DNA of 64,000 nt from an uncultured Clostridia bacterium (GTDB lineage: Bacteria; Bacillota; Clostridia; Christensenellales; CAG-314): NCBI GenBank assembly GCA_947586855.1, contig CANPXV010000001.1, forward strand, positions 17,350 to 81,349, given 5' to 3'. Position 1 is the first letter of the stretch. Each line of letters begins with the position of its first letter. Below are positions 18,405-28,531 of this stretch, in pieces. The position numbers and the translations under genes are program-made. The notes below the pieces were generated by a model, which did not search any database, was not told the origin of the DNA, and was given only the letters and a program-made list of their open reading frames with translations.

Positions 18405-18869
18405 ATGGAATTTTACGAACTGATAGAAAAGTACTTCGATCTGGTGATACGCTACATCGTGCTGCTGATAGAGTTAGTGGGCACCGTTGTGTTGGTGTAC
18501 GCCATTGTATCGGCCATTATCGGGCTGTTCAAGCGGCAGCAACACGTCAGGCTTAAACTTGCCGAGGGCATTGCCCTTGCGCTGGAATTCAAAATCGGCG
18601 GCGAATTGCTGCGCACCGTGGTGGTGAGAGAGTGGGAAGAGCTGCTTATTCTCGGCGCCATCATTTTACTGCGGGCGGCGCTGACGTTCCTGATACAGTG
18701 GGAGATAAAGATCGAGCGCAAAAACGGCAACATGACCGTGGAACAGCTGCAAGACATCAAGACGCCTCTGACGCAGGACGGCGAATCCCGCAGCGGTAAA
18801 AACGCAGTACAAAACGCTCCTCAGACGGACGAGGCGGCAGGCGAGCAGCCCGACGCACCTCGCCGGTGA
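18405..18869 (+). CDS. DUF1622-like membrane protein
   Basis: RLKLAEGIALALEFKIGGELLRTVVVREWEELLILGAIILLRAALTFLI. Confidence 0.7.
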   Translation: MEFYELIEKYFDLVIRYIVLLIELVGTVVLVYAIVSAIIGLFKRQQHVRLKLAEGIALALEFKIGGELLRTVVVREWEELLILGAIILLRAALTFLIQWEIKIERKNGNMTVEQLQDIKTPLTQDGESRSGKNAVQNAPQTDEAAGEQPDAPRR

Positions 18870-18872
18870 GGC

Positions 18873-18933
18873 CACCTCGCCGGTGTGGCAAGTTGGCAAA
18901 TTTAACTTCTTTATTTTGACTGCTACCATGTCC
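18873..18933 (+). repeat. 61-bp dispersed repeat, copy 1
   Basis: 57/61 identical to reverse complement of 24443-24503; starts CACCTCGCCGGTG, itself preceded by a tandem CACCTCGCCGGTG at 18856-18868. Confidence 0.75.
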
Positions 18934-18953
18934 AAACATTTAGTAAAGGACTC

Positions 18954-18991
18954 AAAAAAACGGTCTGACGAGATGTCGGACCGTTTTTTTT
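18954..18991. terminator. Bidirectional intrinsic terminator
   Basis: A-run, acggtctgacgagatgtcggaccgt, T-run between convergent genes. Confidence 0.8.
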
Positions 18992-19028
18992 GTGCAAATG
19001 CTGCACCAAAATGCTTTTGTTGGGGCTA

Positions 19029-22000
19029 TCAGACCTTTTCCACATCAAGGAAGTGGTATTCGCTATTGACAGTTACTTTGTAGGAATCCTCACCCACCAC
19101 TACGGTAAAGCTGCCGTCGGTGTTGAGCGTTGCGGTGAACTCTACCTCTTCATCATCGATAGCGAAGGAGAGCAGTTGCTGCGCCTTGCCGTTTGTGTCG
19201 TAAAGCACTGTTGCCGAGCAAGCGAGTGTGCTTGTAGAACTTGTGCTTGCAAAATCAATGCTGCCGCTCCACACAAGGGTCATAGTGTTGCCGGCAACTT
19301 GTGCGGTAAAGCACAGGGTATCGATGGAATATTGCGCCACCAACGACACGCTGCCGTCATCGTTGATTGTCACGGATTGCAACTTCCAGGTGTTGAAGCC
19401 GTAGTTGGAGTTCGCTTTGATTTCAAGTTTGTTCACGGCGTGGATCTCGCCCTCGATGACCAATGCGGTAAGGCGCCAAGCGTACAGGTTGGTTTGCTTA
19501 GGCTCGCCCTCATACACTTGTTCGCTGCCCAATGTGGTCAGAGTGCCGTGTTGGCCGTCGGTAAGCTTCAACGAGTAGTAGGTGTTGTCCAGCACCAGCA
19601 TTGCGCCAAATGTGTTGTCGAACTTGCTTGCGCTGCCCACCTGCGTGTCGCCGTAGCTGCCCGCAAAGGTCACATCAAAGTAGTGATGATCCTTGTCGTA
19701 GACGGCGGATATGGTCAACGACAGTTGTTTGTCACCAACCGTCAGTTGGTGAGTCTCGTCCAGCCGGCAAAGCAATTTGCCCTGCCAGGACAGCACCTTG
19801 TCGCCCAAATCGGCCACTTTGACAAACACGCCCGACTTTTCGTCAAACTCGTACAGCGCCAATTTGCCGTTTTCGATTGCATACAGGCCCAGATTTGTGT
19901 ATCTCAGCGTGTACGCACCCGTCACCACCTCGCAGAAGTAGCCGTTGCGCAGCTGATACACGGTGCCGCTGTCCAGATCGATAAATTGGCGGCCGTCCTC
20001 GTCGCCGACGGGCATTGTTACGGAGCCTTTGACAAGCGCCCACTTGCTGCTACTCAGCACGGTGTTGACGGCTTGCATATCCTTGACGATCACCACGATG
20101 GCGATACCTTCGTCCAGCACGTCGTCGTTGTCGAACGCCCTGAACACGTCCTCGCCAAAGGCGATATTTGCAATAGTTTGCACCGCAGTGAGGTCAAAGC
20201 GAATGGGGGCAGTGACGTCTGCCACTTTGAACTCCGAAAAGGCCCTGTCGCCGATGGTTGTGATGGCGCCAAGCGACACGCTCGTCAGCGCAGTGCAGTG
20301 ATAGAAGGCCTCGGCAGCTATCTCCGTGACGCCAAGGATGTTGACCGTTTCGAGGAAGCGGCAATCGCGGAAGGCGCCCTCGCCGATGTACAGCAGCTTG
20401 TCGGAGGCGACTTCCACTATCAGCGAGGCGGCAAATGCACCGCTGCCGATGTGCGTCACTTTGTTGAAGTTGACGTGTTCCACCGTGGTGGAAACAAACG
20501 CATTGGCGTAGATCTGCGTCACTTCGTCCGGTATGGTGATGGTTGTTTTGCTGCCCGTGTAGCCGTACAGCACGCTGTCACGTACCACAAAGTCGGTGTT
20601 GAACACTTGTTGCGTTTTGTTGTCGAGGTCCACGTCGAAATACAGCGCATGACTGAGTGCACTCGATTGGAACTTGACCAGCCAAGACGTCACAAAGGTG
20701 TAGGTGCCATCGCCGCTGATGCCGTAACGATCGGTGTAGGTGGCCGCACCGTAGCCGTCAAGTATCAACGACGACCACTCGTCGTCGGATAGCAGCGTGC
20801 CATGTTGCTGCGCATCAAGCACCAAATATTCGAGGCCGGCGCTTGCCTCCTGCAACACAAACACAAAGCTGCCCTGTGCGCCCGTGTACACCAGCTCGGT
20901 GCGGTCGGGGTTGTTGTAGGTGTAGGCGCCCTGCTCGATCTGCTTGCCATCGGCGTCCAGGCGTGTGGCCGTGCCGTGACCGTCCAGATAGATAGTTTCG
21001 TCGGCGGATACGCCGTGCTCGTTGCGCTGATAGGTGCCGTAGGGCAACAGGCGCTGAACGGCCTTGCCGTCCTTGTTGATGTCAAACACGTACTCTTCGC
21101 CGTCCTCGGTGACAGCCACGATCTGCTTGCCATCGGCCGCAAGTTCGTAGGTAAGCTCGCTCACGTCGCCGTCGAGAATGTTGCAGCGCATCACTTGCGC
21201 CTCGACAGTGACGCCGTCAAGCGACATGGTGCCGGCTGTATAGCCGTTGCAGAACAGGCTGCCTGTCTCGTTGCTCTTGTCGTCCACAATTTTGACGTCC
21301 ACAAGGTAGTTGTCGTCTCGGGCGACGTAGTAGCCGATGTGGTCCTCTTCTCTCAGCACCAAAGCGATGTTGGCCTTGCCGTCCGAGAAGGTGATTGTGT
21401 ATTCGTCCAGCCCCTCCACTGCCGATTTGGCCAAGCGCACATAAGTGCCCGTCTTGGTTGTGAATTCGTTGGTGTCGGCAGAGAAGCTGCTGTACACAGC
21501 CACGCCGTCGCCGTCCAAAAAGTACTGCTCGTAGCTGCTGACGCCGTCGGCCGTGATGACGTAGTAGGTGCCCACTTCGTCCGCCTTTACTTGCTTGACG
21601 CTGTTGCCGCTCACTTTGAGGGCAAGCTCGCCCTTGTCGTCGGCAAACAGCACCACACCTTGCATATAGGCGTAGTGGCCGCTGCGGCCGTTGTAGGTGG
21701 CGTTGCCGTAGCCGTCGGTCACAAGTCCGCCAACGCTAAGCTCGTGCTCGTCGTAGCGCTCAAACTTGTTGCCCGTCTTTTTGTAGCGGAAATGGTCGTA
21801 GATGGTCAGCACCTCGTCGGAATCGATATCACTGTCGTGATACTCTCCCACAAAGTTGTATTCGTCGGTTTTGCCTGCCACTGGTGACACGCTGCCCAGC
21901 AGTATGCAGTACTTGTAGGCGCCGCCCTGTCCGTCGTCGGCGTCCAATCGCACCACCGCAATTGTGTCCGTCACAAACACGATATCCGCATTGTAGCCGC

Positions 22001-24305
22001 TGGCACGTGCCGGGTGCGAAACAGTCTCGGTGCAGGCGGTTTTCTCATCGATGCGGTAGAATTTGCCGTCAATTGCGTAGTAGATACGCTTGTTGCCGTC
22101 GCCGAGATCGAACTCGTAGACATCCACCACCTGCTTGTCGAAGGTGTAGTCCACCGTCTCGTCGCCCAGGTGCGCAACGCCCTTTTCGTCGATGGAGAGG
22201 TCTGTGTCCACCGTGATTGCGTCACTGACAAATTCCAGACTGCCCCTTTGGTTGAGGGAGGACTGCTTGTTTAGCGCAAAACGCATCGTAACTTGCGAAA
22301 CCTCGTCCACAGTCTTGTGTAGCGACAGATAGCCGTCGCTGAATGTGGCGCTGTCGGCCGAATCTGCCAAAGAGTACACCACCCTGTTGGAGAAATACAT
22401 AGCGGGTATCCACAGCTGCGGACCGTAGCCATCGCTTGGGCCCTCGGGATAGATGTACACAAAGGCGCCGCTTTGGCGGATACCGCTCAACTCGTCCAGC
22501 ACGGTGTTGTTGGTGACGTCGTATCTGCCGTAGCCCTCGCCCGTGAGGATCTTGTAGTAGGTGACGTATGTGCCCGTTGCCATATCCTGCTCGTCCCAGA
22601 TGAAGCAAAGGATGGGATCGGCGCCTTGCGGGGTAAACTCCACATAGTACACGTGGTAGGTGCTGATGATGTCCTCCAACTCCTGTGCGGAGTCGGCCGC
22701 AGACAGATCCATATACTCCCAAGTGTGCTCAATCACCCGATATGTGCCCTTTTTGCCGTCGTAGGTGCCCTCGCCGTAGCCGTCCAGCACCAACTTTTTG
22801 TTGTCGGTTTTGGACAAGAAGCCGTCGGTGATGCCCTGCGTGATGCCGTCATTGAGTTGGTAGTAACCCACGGTATCGGGCACGGAAGGCTTGTCCTCGC
22901 GGACGAGGCGCAGATACAACGTGTGCATAAGCATGCTGCGATAGTACAATACGACCTCGTAGGTGCCCTCCTCGTGCGTCATGGCGTAGGTGCCGGTGTA
23001 TTCCAGAATGGGCTGCCCGTCATAGGTGGCCTCGTAGGTGGCGCCGTCCATGATGTAGGTTGCGGTGCCCACACCGTTGAGATACAGCTGCGGGTAGGAA
23101 AATTTGCCGTCGGCATTGAGAGCATAGTAGCCCGCAATATCGGCGTCCTGACGTTGGAAGAACACATTCTCGCCCGATTGGCGCAGCACAAACAGGAAAT
23201 TGAGCTGTCCCGATTGGAACTTGTAGAATCCGCTGTCCTTTTCCACATCGTAGCTGCCGCTATACGTTTTGGAGCCGTCAAAGTAGGTGGCCGCACCGCC
23301 GTCGGATATGGTCAGTTTGCGTTGAGAATCGGGCTCGTTGTAGTCGGCGTAGTCTCTGTTGAGGGTGTCTCGATAGTAGTAGAAGTTGTTGCCCACCACT
23401 TTGCCGCCAAGGCCGTTGTCAAAGCCGAACACGCCCGTGGCGCTGTCGTAGGTGCCTGTTTTTTCCTCCAAGCCGTGACGGCGCAAATACACGGTGTTAT
23501 CCTGCGTGCGGGAGACAAACAGATAGTCCGCCCCGTCAAAGATGTCGGTGAGGCCGTGCTCCCATTGGGCATACAGCCTGGTGTTGTTTTTGGTCACATC
23601 AAATTTGTCTCCCTCGACAAACTCGATGTTGTCGTCACGTGCAGAGGACCACCCCACAAAACGGACGCTGTCGTCCGCCTCGAAACGGTCGCCGTTGGGC
23701 AGCGTGTGCTGGTCGCCCATCACAACGTCGTCGAAGAAGGTGGCGTCGTTGCCGTCCAGATTGATGTCAAACACAATGCGGGCAATATCCCTCTTGCGGT
23801 ACACGTCAAAAACTTCGCCCTTTTCCAACGAGTCAACGGACAGTTTGTTGGCCTTGGCGGCATCGGTTGCTCCCTGCAAGCCGTCTGTGTTGACAGTGCA
23901 CGCCTCGTGCCAGAAGCCTGTGCCCGTGGTTTGCTCGGAGGGTTGCTGCGGGTACTCGCCGTTGATGTCGGAGTAGTACACCCTGACGGTGTAGCTGATG
24001 CTATATCTTGCTTTCAACGTCAGATCCTCTTGCGGCATGACGCTGTTTTCGTCGATGAGATTGTCGCCGTCGAGCCAGCCTGCAAAAGTGAGGCCGCTGT
24101 CGGCTGTGAGGGTCACGTCCCCGATTGCGTCCAATATGTTTTGGTCCGCCGCCACTTTCAGTTCGCTTTGGGACAGCGTGCCGCCGCCTGCTGCGTCCAG
24201 CGTGAGCGTAAAGCCCTCGTCTTGCTTGCACCCTGCAAACAGCGCCAGGCTCAGCGCCAGACACACTGCCACCGCAAGCATAATTATGCGATAAAATTTG
24301 TTCAT
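19029..24305 (-). CDS. 1759-aa repeat-rich surface lipoprotein with leucine-rich-repeat segment
   Basis: Lipobox FAGC, InlB-like repeats near N-terminus, many degenerate LDGxGxATY...GTY units, LRR_5-like block (VTHIGSGAFAAS...LLYIGEGAFRDC...). SD gaggagg. Confidence 0.8.
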   Translation of the reverse strand: MNKFYRIIMLAVAVCLALSLALFAGCKQDEGFTLTLDAAGGGTLSQSELKVAADQNILDAIGDVTLTADSGLTFAGWLDGDNLIDENSVMPQEDLTLKARYSISYTVRVYYSDINGEYPQQPSEQTTGTGFWHEACTVNTDGLQGATDAAKANKLSVDSLEKGEVFDVYRKRDIARIVFDINLDGNDATFFDDVVMGDQHTLPNGDRFEADDSVRFVGWSSARDDNIEFVEGDKFDVTKNNTRLYAQWEHGLTDIFDGADYLFVSRTQDNTVYLRRHGLEEKTGTYDSATGVFGFDNGLGGKVVGNNFYYYRDTLNRDYADYNEPDSQRKLTISDGGAATYFDGSKTYSGSYDVEKDSGFYKFQSGQLNFLFVLRQSGENVFFQRQDADIAGYYALNADGKFSYPQLYLNGVGTATYIMDGATYEATYDGQPILEYTGTYAMTHEEGTYEVVLYYRSMLMHTLYLRLVREDKPSVPDTVGYYQLNDGITQGITDGFLSKTDNKKLVLDGYGEGTYDGKKGTYRVIEHTWEYMDLSAADSAQELEDIISTYHVYYVEFTPQGADPILCFIWDEQDMATGTYVTYYKILTGEGYGRYDVTNNTVLDELSGIRQSGAFVYIYPEGPSDGYGPQLWIPAMYFSNRVVYSLADSADSATFSDGYLSLHKTVDEVSQVTMRFALNKQSSLNQRGSLEFVSDAITVDTDLSIDEKGVAHLGDETVDYTFDKQVVDVYEFDLGDGNKRIYYAIDGKFYRIDEKTACTETVSHPARASGYNADIVFVTDTIAVVRLDADDGQGGAYKYCILLGSVSPVAGKTDEYNFVGEYHDSDIDSDEVLTIYDHFRYKKTGNKFERYDEHELSVGGLVTDGYGNATYNGRSGHYAYMQGVVLFADDKGELALKVSGNSVKQVKADEVGTYYVITADGVSSYEQYFLDGDGVAVYSSFSADTNEFTTKTGTYVRLAKSAVEGLDEYTITFSDGKANIALVLREEDHIGYYVARDDNYLVDVKIVDDKSNETGSLFCNGYTAGTMSLDGVTVEAQVMRCNILDGDVSELTYELAADGKQIVAVTEDGEEYVFDINKDGKAVQRLLPYGTYQRNEHGVSADETIYLDGHGTATRLDADGKQIEQGAYTYNNPDRTELVYTGAQGSFVFVLQEASAGLEYLVLDAQQHGTLLSDDEWSSLILDGYGAATYTDRYGISGDGTYTFVTSWLVKFQSSALSHALYFDVDLDNKTQQVFNTDFVVRDSVLYGYTGSKTTITIPDEVTQIYANAFVSTTVEHVNFNKVTHIGSGAFAASLIVEVASDKLLYIGEGAFRDCRFLETVNILGVTEIAAEAFYHCTALTSVSLGAITTIGDRAFSEFKVADVTAPIRFDLTAVQTIANIAFGEDVFRAFDNDDVLDEGIAIVVIVKDMQAVNTVLSSSKWALVKGSVTMPVGDEDGRQFIDLDSGTVYQLRNGYFCEVVTGAYTLRYTNLGLYAIENGKLALYEFDEKSGVFVKVADLGDKVLSWQGKLLCRLDETHQLTVGDKQLSLTISAVYDKDHHYFDVTFAGSYGDTQVGSASKFDNTFGAMLVLDNTYYSLKLTDGQHGTLTTLGSEQVYEGEPKQTNLYAWRLTALVIEGEIHAVNKLEIKANSNYGFNTWKLQSVTINDDGSVSLVAQYSIDTLCFTAQVAGNTMTLVWSGSIDFASTSSTSTLACSATVLYDTNGKAQQLLSFAIDDEEVEFTATLNTDGSFTVVVGEDSYKVTVNSEYHFLDVEKV

Positions 24306-24356
24306 TTCTTCCTCCTCACCGCACAAGGCGACAACCGCAAAGTGCGATCTGAGCCT

Positions 24357-24386
24357 ATTATACCACGCTTTCGACAACGTTGTCAA
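24357..24386 (-). promoter_or_regulatory. Promoter of 1759-aa lipoprotein gene with palindrome at -35
   Basis: Minus TTGACA (24386-24381), 18 nt, TATAAT (24362-24357); GACAACGTTGTC at 24373-24384. Confidence 0.7.
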
Positions 24387-24442
24387 AAGAATGGCCGCCC
24401 GTGCGGCGAGGTAGCTAAAATCAATTGCGAGGGAATAGTATG

Positions 24443-24503
24443 GGACGTGGTAGCAGTTAAAATAAAGAAGTTACATTTGCCAACTTGCCCCACCGGCGAG
24501 GTG
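24443..24503 (-). repeat. 61-bp dispersed repeat, copy 2 (inverted)
   Basis: Reverse complement matches 18873-18933 at 57/61. Confidence 0.75.
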
Positions 24504-24504
24504 A

Positions 24505-24533
24505 AAAAATCCCCCATGCCAAAGCATAGGGGG
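24505..24533 (-). terminator. Intrinsic terminator
   Basis: Minus strand CCCCCTATGC-TTT-GGCATGGGGG then ATTTTTT. Confidence 0.75.
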
Positions 24534-24551
24534 ACAAACAGGTTTGCTGTT

Positions 24552-24905
24552 TTATGGTTGTTGCGGTGAGTAGCCGCATTTGGTGCATTTGCCGTCGGCG
24601 CCGTAGTCGTGAGGGGTCAGCGTGGCCTCCTGCCAATCGCACTCGACGCCGTTGCCGAACTTGTGAGTGCACACCATTCTGTGACCGTCGGGAGTGAACT
24701 CGTATGCCTTGCTGTGGCCCGCACGAGACTCGGGGTCCATAGCGTTGTCGTCGGGGCAAACCAAAAATTGTTCGGTCTCGGTGTAGTGCGCCTCGGTAAA
24801 TTCGTGAAAATGCAGCGTGTTGAGCAGCACTATTGCCAGCACCATTGCGATACTGAGGGCGATAAGTGCGCCCGCCGCAATGAGATAGCGGTTTTTGTAG
24901 AACAT
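24552..24905 (-). CDS. Membrane-anchored small protein with Cys pairs
   Basis: One TM segment, C-terminal HDYGADGKCTKCGY. Confidence 0.65.
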   Translation of the reverse strand: MFYKNRYLIAAGALIALSIAMVLAIVLLNTLHFHEFTEAHYTETEQFLVCPDDNAMDPESRAGHSKAYEFTPDGHRMVCTHKFGNGVECDWQEATLTPHDYGADGKCTKCGYSPQQP

Positions 24906-25005
24906 AATCAGGCCTCCGCAAAATCTTACTTATACATTATACACCGTGTTGCCGCAGTTGTAAAGAGCAAATTTGCCGTATGTGCAAATTGGTGGCGAAG
25001 CTGCA

Positions 25006-27624
25006 TCACTCCTTGGCCACGATGATCTGCCTCGGCTTGACCTTGCGCAGCACCACAATGGGCACAACGCTTGCCACCATCGACAATGTGAGTATCGCAG
25101 CGGCGCCCACAATGGCCGTGGTATAGCGGAATCGCAGCACCGTGATGTGCTGTGCAAGCGGGTTTTTGGTAAACTTGACAAAGCCCGCCACCAGCACGCT
25201 GTCGCCGAAGGTGACGCCCGCATACATGCCCAAAACGGACAGGACGCATATCACCAGGCCCATAAGCAACATCTGTGCGGCAAATATCAGCGCCAGATTG
25301 TGCGTTTTGGTGCCCAAGGCGCGCAACACACCTATCTCGAAGATGTTTATCTTGATGGCCTTGACGCCAAATCCCACCAAGCAGCCCACGCAGATGACGT
25401 AGAGCACCACAACTATCAGCGTAAAGAACTCCTGAAACACCTTGACGGCGCCGGTGATGTTTTGCACGGCCCTGTACTGCATGTTGGGGGTAAAAAAGTT
25501 GTTGGGCTCGCCCAGACGATACAGCTCGGCGGTATCCACAGGGTCGGAGAAATACACCCTGAACGGCACAATTTCTATCGCACGCAGTTGTTCAAACACT
25601 TTTTTGGAGACGCGCAGGCTGCCGCTCGAATCGAACCCCTGTATGGTAAACTCGTGCGAGTAAATTTCTTCCTCGGTGCCGGCAGCAAACACTTTGAGCG
25701 TTATCTTTTGCCCCACAAACGAGTTCCAATAGGCTGTGTTTTTGTCACCCTTCAATTGGCCCGTCATCAAACGCCACTGCGCCTTGCTAAGCCTGATTTC
25801 GTCGTCTTTGAGGGAAGTGTTGAGGGTGGCGTTGAGGCCGACGTTTTTGAGCTTGACGCCCTTCATAGACAGCGACGACTTGGCAAAATAGCTTGTTTTT
25901 TTGAAGTCGGTCTTTTCGTAGGTGGAGTACAGCTCGTAGAAATTGGGGTTGATGCTGTACGCTATGTTGAGGGTGGCGTTGGCCTCGGCAAGAAATTGCT
26001 CAAATGTGGGGTCGCTTACCATATCCTCAAAGGAGGCGTCGGCGTCCACCAAGTCTATCAGCGATTTGTAGCGCCCCTGATAGCCCGTGTCGATGACGGC
26101 GCACACCTTGTAGCGGCCTTTTAGCAGGTTGCCGGCGGTCAACTCGGAGTAGGGATTGTTGTCCTCGCCAAACAGATCGGGCGAGCGTTGCAAAATGCTG
26201 TCCGCAAGATAGTCGGTGATGATGACGGAGATGTCGTCCTCGTCCACCTCGGTGGGGATAGCCCCCGATTTGACGGTAAGCTTGCCGTCCTCGTCGCCGA
26301 AAACCTTGGTGAGGTAGTCCATATCGCACACCATGACGCCGTTGGCCGTCTGGGAGAACACGCTGCGGAAGTTGGAGCTGTCGTCCACAAAATTGTAGCT
26401 TTCCATGCTGGTGTTGGAGCCAGTGACGCACACGTTGTAGACGGGGTATATCTTGCCGTCGTAGCTCTCCCGAAAGGCTTGCAAATCCTCATCGGTGATG
26501 CGCACCAGTTTGCCCGTGGCCAGATCGCCGTTTTTGTCGATGTAGCCCTTTTGCAGCGAAAACACCTGTTTTTCGCCCTCGTCCTGCAACAGGCGCACGG
26601 TGGCGTCCAATGCGCTGAATTGCAAAAACATCTGCCCCACGCCCAACAGCGACACCAATGCCACCACCAGCAGCAACGTGACAACAAGACTTAGCGCCTG
26701 CTTGCGGGTGAACATGGCAAACATACGCCTGCGACCCCTGCGGGACAGGTGCAAGTCGTCAAAGTGGGGCGTATCGGCGGGGGCGGTGGCAGCAACTGGC
26801 GGCGTGGGCAAAAACATATCGTCCACCTTGCGCAGATGGGTGGGTTTGCCCTGCATAAGCTGCCGGTTGATGGCCTGCAACTGCTCCTCCGTGGGGGAGA
26901 CGCCCTGTTGCAGCACTATCTCGCTGTCTGTGATATCCACCTGCTTGGCATGCGGATTGCGCACCGTGTCGCTTTGTATCCTGCCTGCGGACAACTCGAT
27001 GATCCTATCCGCATATTGGTCGGCGTTTTGCCTGTTGTGCGACACCACCAGCACCAGATGGTTGACGGAATAGGCTTTGAGCATATCCAACACCTGCTCG
27101 GTGCTGCGGCCGTCCAGATTGCCCGTCGGTTCGTCCGCCAGCACCAGCTTGGGGCGCTTGACCAACGCACGGGCAATGGCCACACGCTGACGCTGACCGC
27201 CGCTTAGCTGCTTGGGGTGACGGTCGCCGAGTTCGGCAACGTCCACATCTCGCATGATTTGTCGCACCAGATCATCGTCAGCAGCATTTTTCAGCTCCAA
27301 CGACATGGAAATATTCTCGAAAACGGTAAGCTTTTCCATCAGGCAGTAGTCCTGAAACACAAACCCAACGTAGCTGTTGCGATAGCAATCGAAGTTGCGC
27401 TCGGTAAAGCCGGAAAAAGCCGCCCCGTCCACAATGACGTCGCCGCTTGTTTGCTTGTCCAGCCCGCCCAACAGGTTCAGCAAAGTGGATTTGCCGCTGC
27501 CGCTTTTGCCCACGACAAACACCATGCCCGTATCGGGCAGCACAAAGTTGATGCCGTCCAATGCACGGCATTCGCCCGCCTTTCGCGAGTCGTAGATCTT
27601 GGTGAGATCTCTTACTTCTATCAT
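25006..27624 (-). CDS. ABC transporter, ATPase fused to FtsX-like permease
   Basis: Walker A GKSGSGKSTLLN, LSGGQRQRVAIARAL, LVLADEPTGNLD; C-terminal MacB/FtsX-like domain. Confidence 0.88.
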   Translation of the reverse strand: MIEVRDLTKIYDSRKAGECRALDGINFVLPDTGMVFVVGKSGSGKSTLLNLLGGLDKQTSGDVIVDGAAFSGFTERNFDCYRNSYVGFVFQDYCLMEKLTVFENISMSLELKNAADDDLVRQIMRDVDVAELGDRHPKQLSGGQRQRVAIARALVKRPKLVLADEPTGNLDGRSTEQVLDMLKAYSVNHLVLVVSHNRQNADQYADRIIELSAGRIQSDTVRNPHAKQVDITDSEIVLQQGVSPTEEQLQAINRQLMQGKPTHLRKVDDMFLPTPPVAATAPADTPHFDDLHLSRRGRRRMFAMFTRKQALSLVVTLLLVVALVSLLGVGQMFLQFSALDATVRLLQDEGEKQVFSLQKGYIDKNGDLATGKLVRITDEDLQAFRESYDGKIYPVYNVCVTGSNTSMESYNFVDDSSNFRSVFSQTANGVMVCDMDYLTKVFGDEDGKLTVKSGAIPTEVDEDDISVIITDYLADSILQRSPDLFGEDNNPYSELTAGNLLKGRYKVCAVIDTGYQGRYKSLIDLVDADASFEDMVSDPTFEQFLAEANATLNIAYSINPNFYELYSTYEKTDFKKTSYFAKSSLSMKGVKLKNVGLNATLNTSLKDDEIRLSKAQWRLMTGQLKGDKNTAYWNSFVGQKITLKVFAAGTEEEIYSHEFTIQGFDSSGSLRVSKKVFEQLRAIEIVPFRVYFSDPVDTAELYRLGEPNNFFTPNMQYRAVQNITGAVKVFQEFFTLIVVVLYVICVGCLVGFGVKAIKINIFEIGVLRALGTKTHNLALIFAAQMLLMGLVICVLSVLGMYAGVTFGDSVLVAGFVKFTKNPLAQHITVLRFRYTTAIVGAAAILTLSMVASVVPIVVLRKVKPRQIIVAKE

Positions 27625-27673
27625 GCGATGTTATCCTTTATTGGCAAAGCGCATTTGCGCCGCCCGAAATTTG

Positions 27674-28522
27674 TCAGTCCTTTTTGGCAATGGCCGATTT
27701 GTAGCTGTTTTCCGAAAGCTCCTTGAAGCGGATCCTTGCGCTGATACGGTTGAGAATGGCCTTCATGGCCACGTCCATTGCGCTGCCCTCCACATAGTTG
27801 CTTTCCACATAGAAGTCCACCCTGTCCTCCTTGACGAGGTAGGTGGCGTCCTCCGGCTTGTGATACACGCCCACGGCATAGCCGCCCCTGCTGCGGGTAA
27901 GCTTCATGCTGGGCACGTCCGTCAGTCCGTCTCCGATATAAATCATATTTTCAAAGGGCACCACACGCTCGCTTGCGGGCATGTACATATTCAGCTTTTT
28001 GTGCTCGCCGACGTCCTCTACGCCCTTGTTGATACGGTACAAAAACTGCGTTTTGCTGGTGTAGTTGATGGCCACGCCCGGCCAGATCACCTCTCCATTG
28101 CTGCCGTAGATGTATTCGCAGGCAAAGATGTTGTGGAACTCGTGCCCGATGGGGCAGCCCTCTATCATGGCTTTGAGACCGCAGCTGATGATGTAGTGGC
28201 GCACTTCCAACCCAAGGCCGCTGCCGTAGTCGTTGATACGCTTGAACCAGGTCTCCACGCCGTCGAAGAACTGCACGTCCTTGCCCATTTTGCGCAGCGA
28301 CTCGGGCGAGAGGTCGATGCCCTTTTCGTGCGCCTTTTGAGCCATGAGGAACATATATGCCAGGATGTGGTCCATGTTGCGCTCGTGAGAAATCTGGTCG
28401 CACTTGGTCCAGAACTCGCTTGGGGACATGCCCAATGCGGGGATAAAGGTGAACTCCTGCATGTCCCGTGTGGACAGCGTGTTGTCGAAGTCGTAGATCA
28501 ATGCTACAATTGGTTTGCTCAT
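27674..28522 (-). CDS. HAD-superfamily phosphatase
   Basis: DFDNTLS motif I and YIGDGLTDVPSM motif. Confidence 0.8.
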   Translation of the reverse strand: MSKPIVALIYDFDNTLSTRDMQEFTFIPALGMSPSEFWTKCDQISHERNMDHILAYMFLMAQKAHEKGIDLSPESLRKMGKDVQFFDGVETWFKRINDYGSGLGLEVRHYIISCGLKAMIEGCPIGHEFHNIFACEYIYGSNGEVIWPGVAINYTSKTQFLYRINKGVEDVGEHKKLNMYMPASERVVPFENMIYIGDGLTDVPSMKLTRSRGGYAVGVYHKPEDATYLVKEDRVDFYVESNYVEGSAMDVAMKAILNRISARIRFKELSENSYKSAIAKKD

Positions 28523-28531
28523 GTTGTCTCC

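Noticed and set aside
18405-18869. PsiE-like phosphate-starvation protein
   Set aside because: The TM pattern and RLKLAEGIALALEFKIGGE segment fit DUF1622 better.
22473-24569. 698-aa plus-strand ORF (and 18990..20792, 600 aa) opposite the 1759-aa lipoprotein
   Set aside because: Shadow ORFs of a well-supported gene with lipobox, SD and promoter on the other strand.
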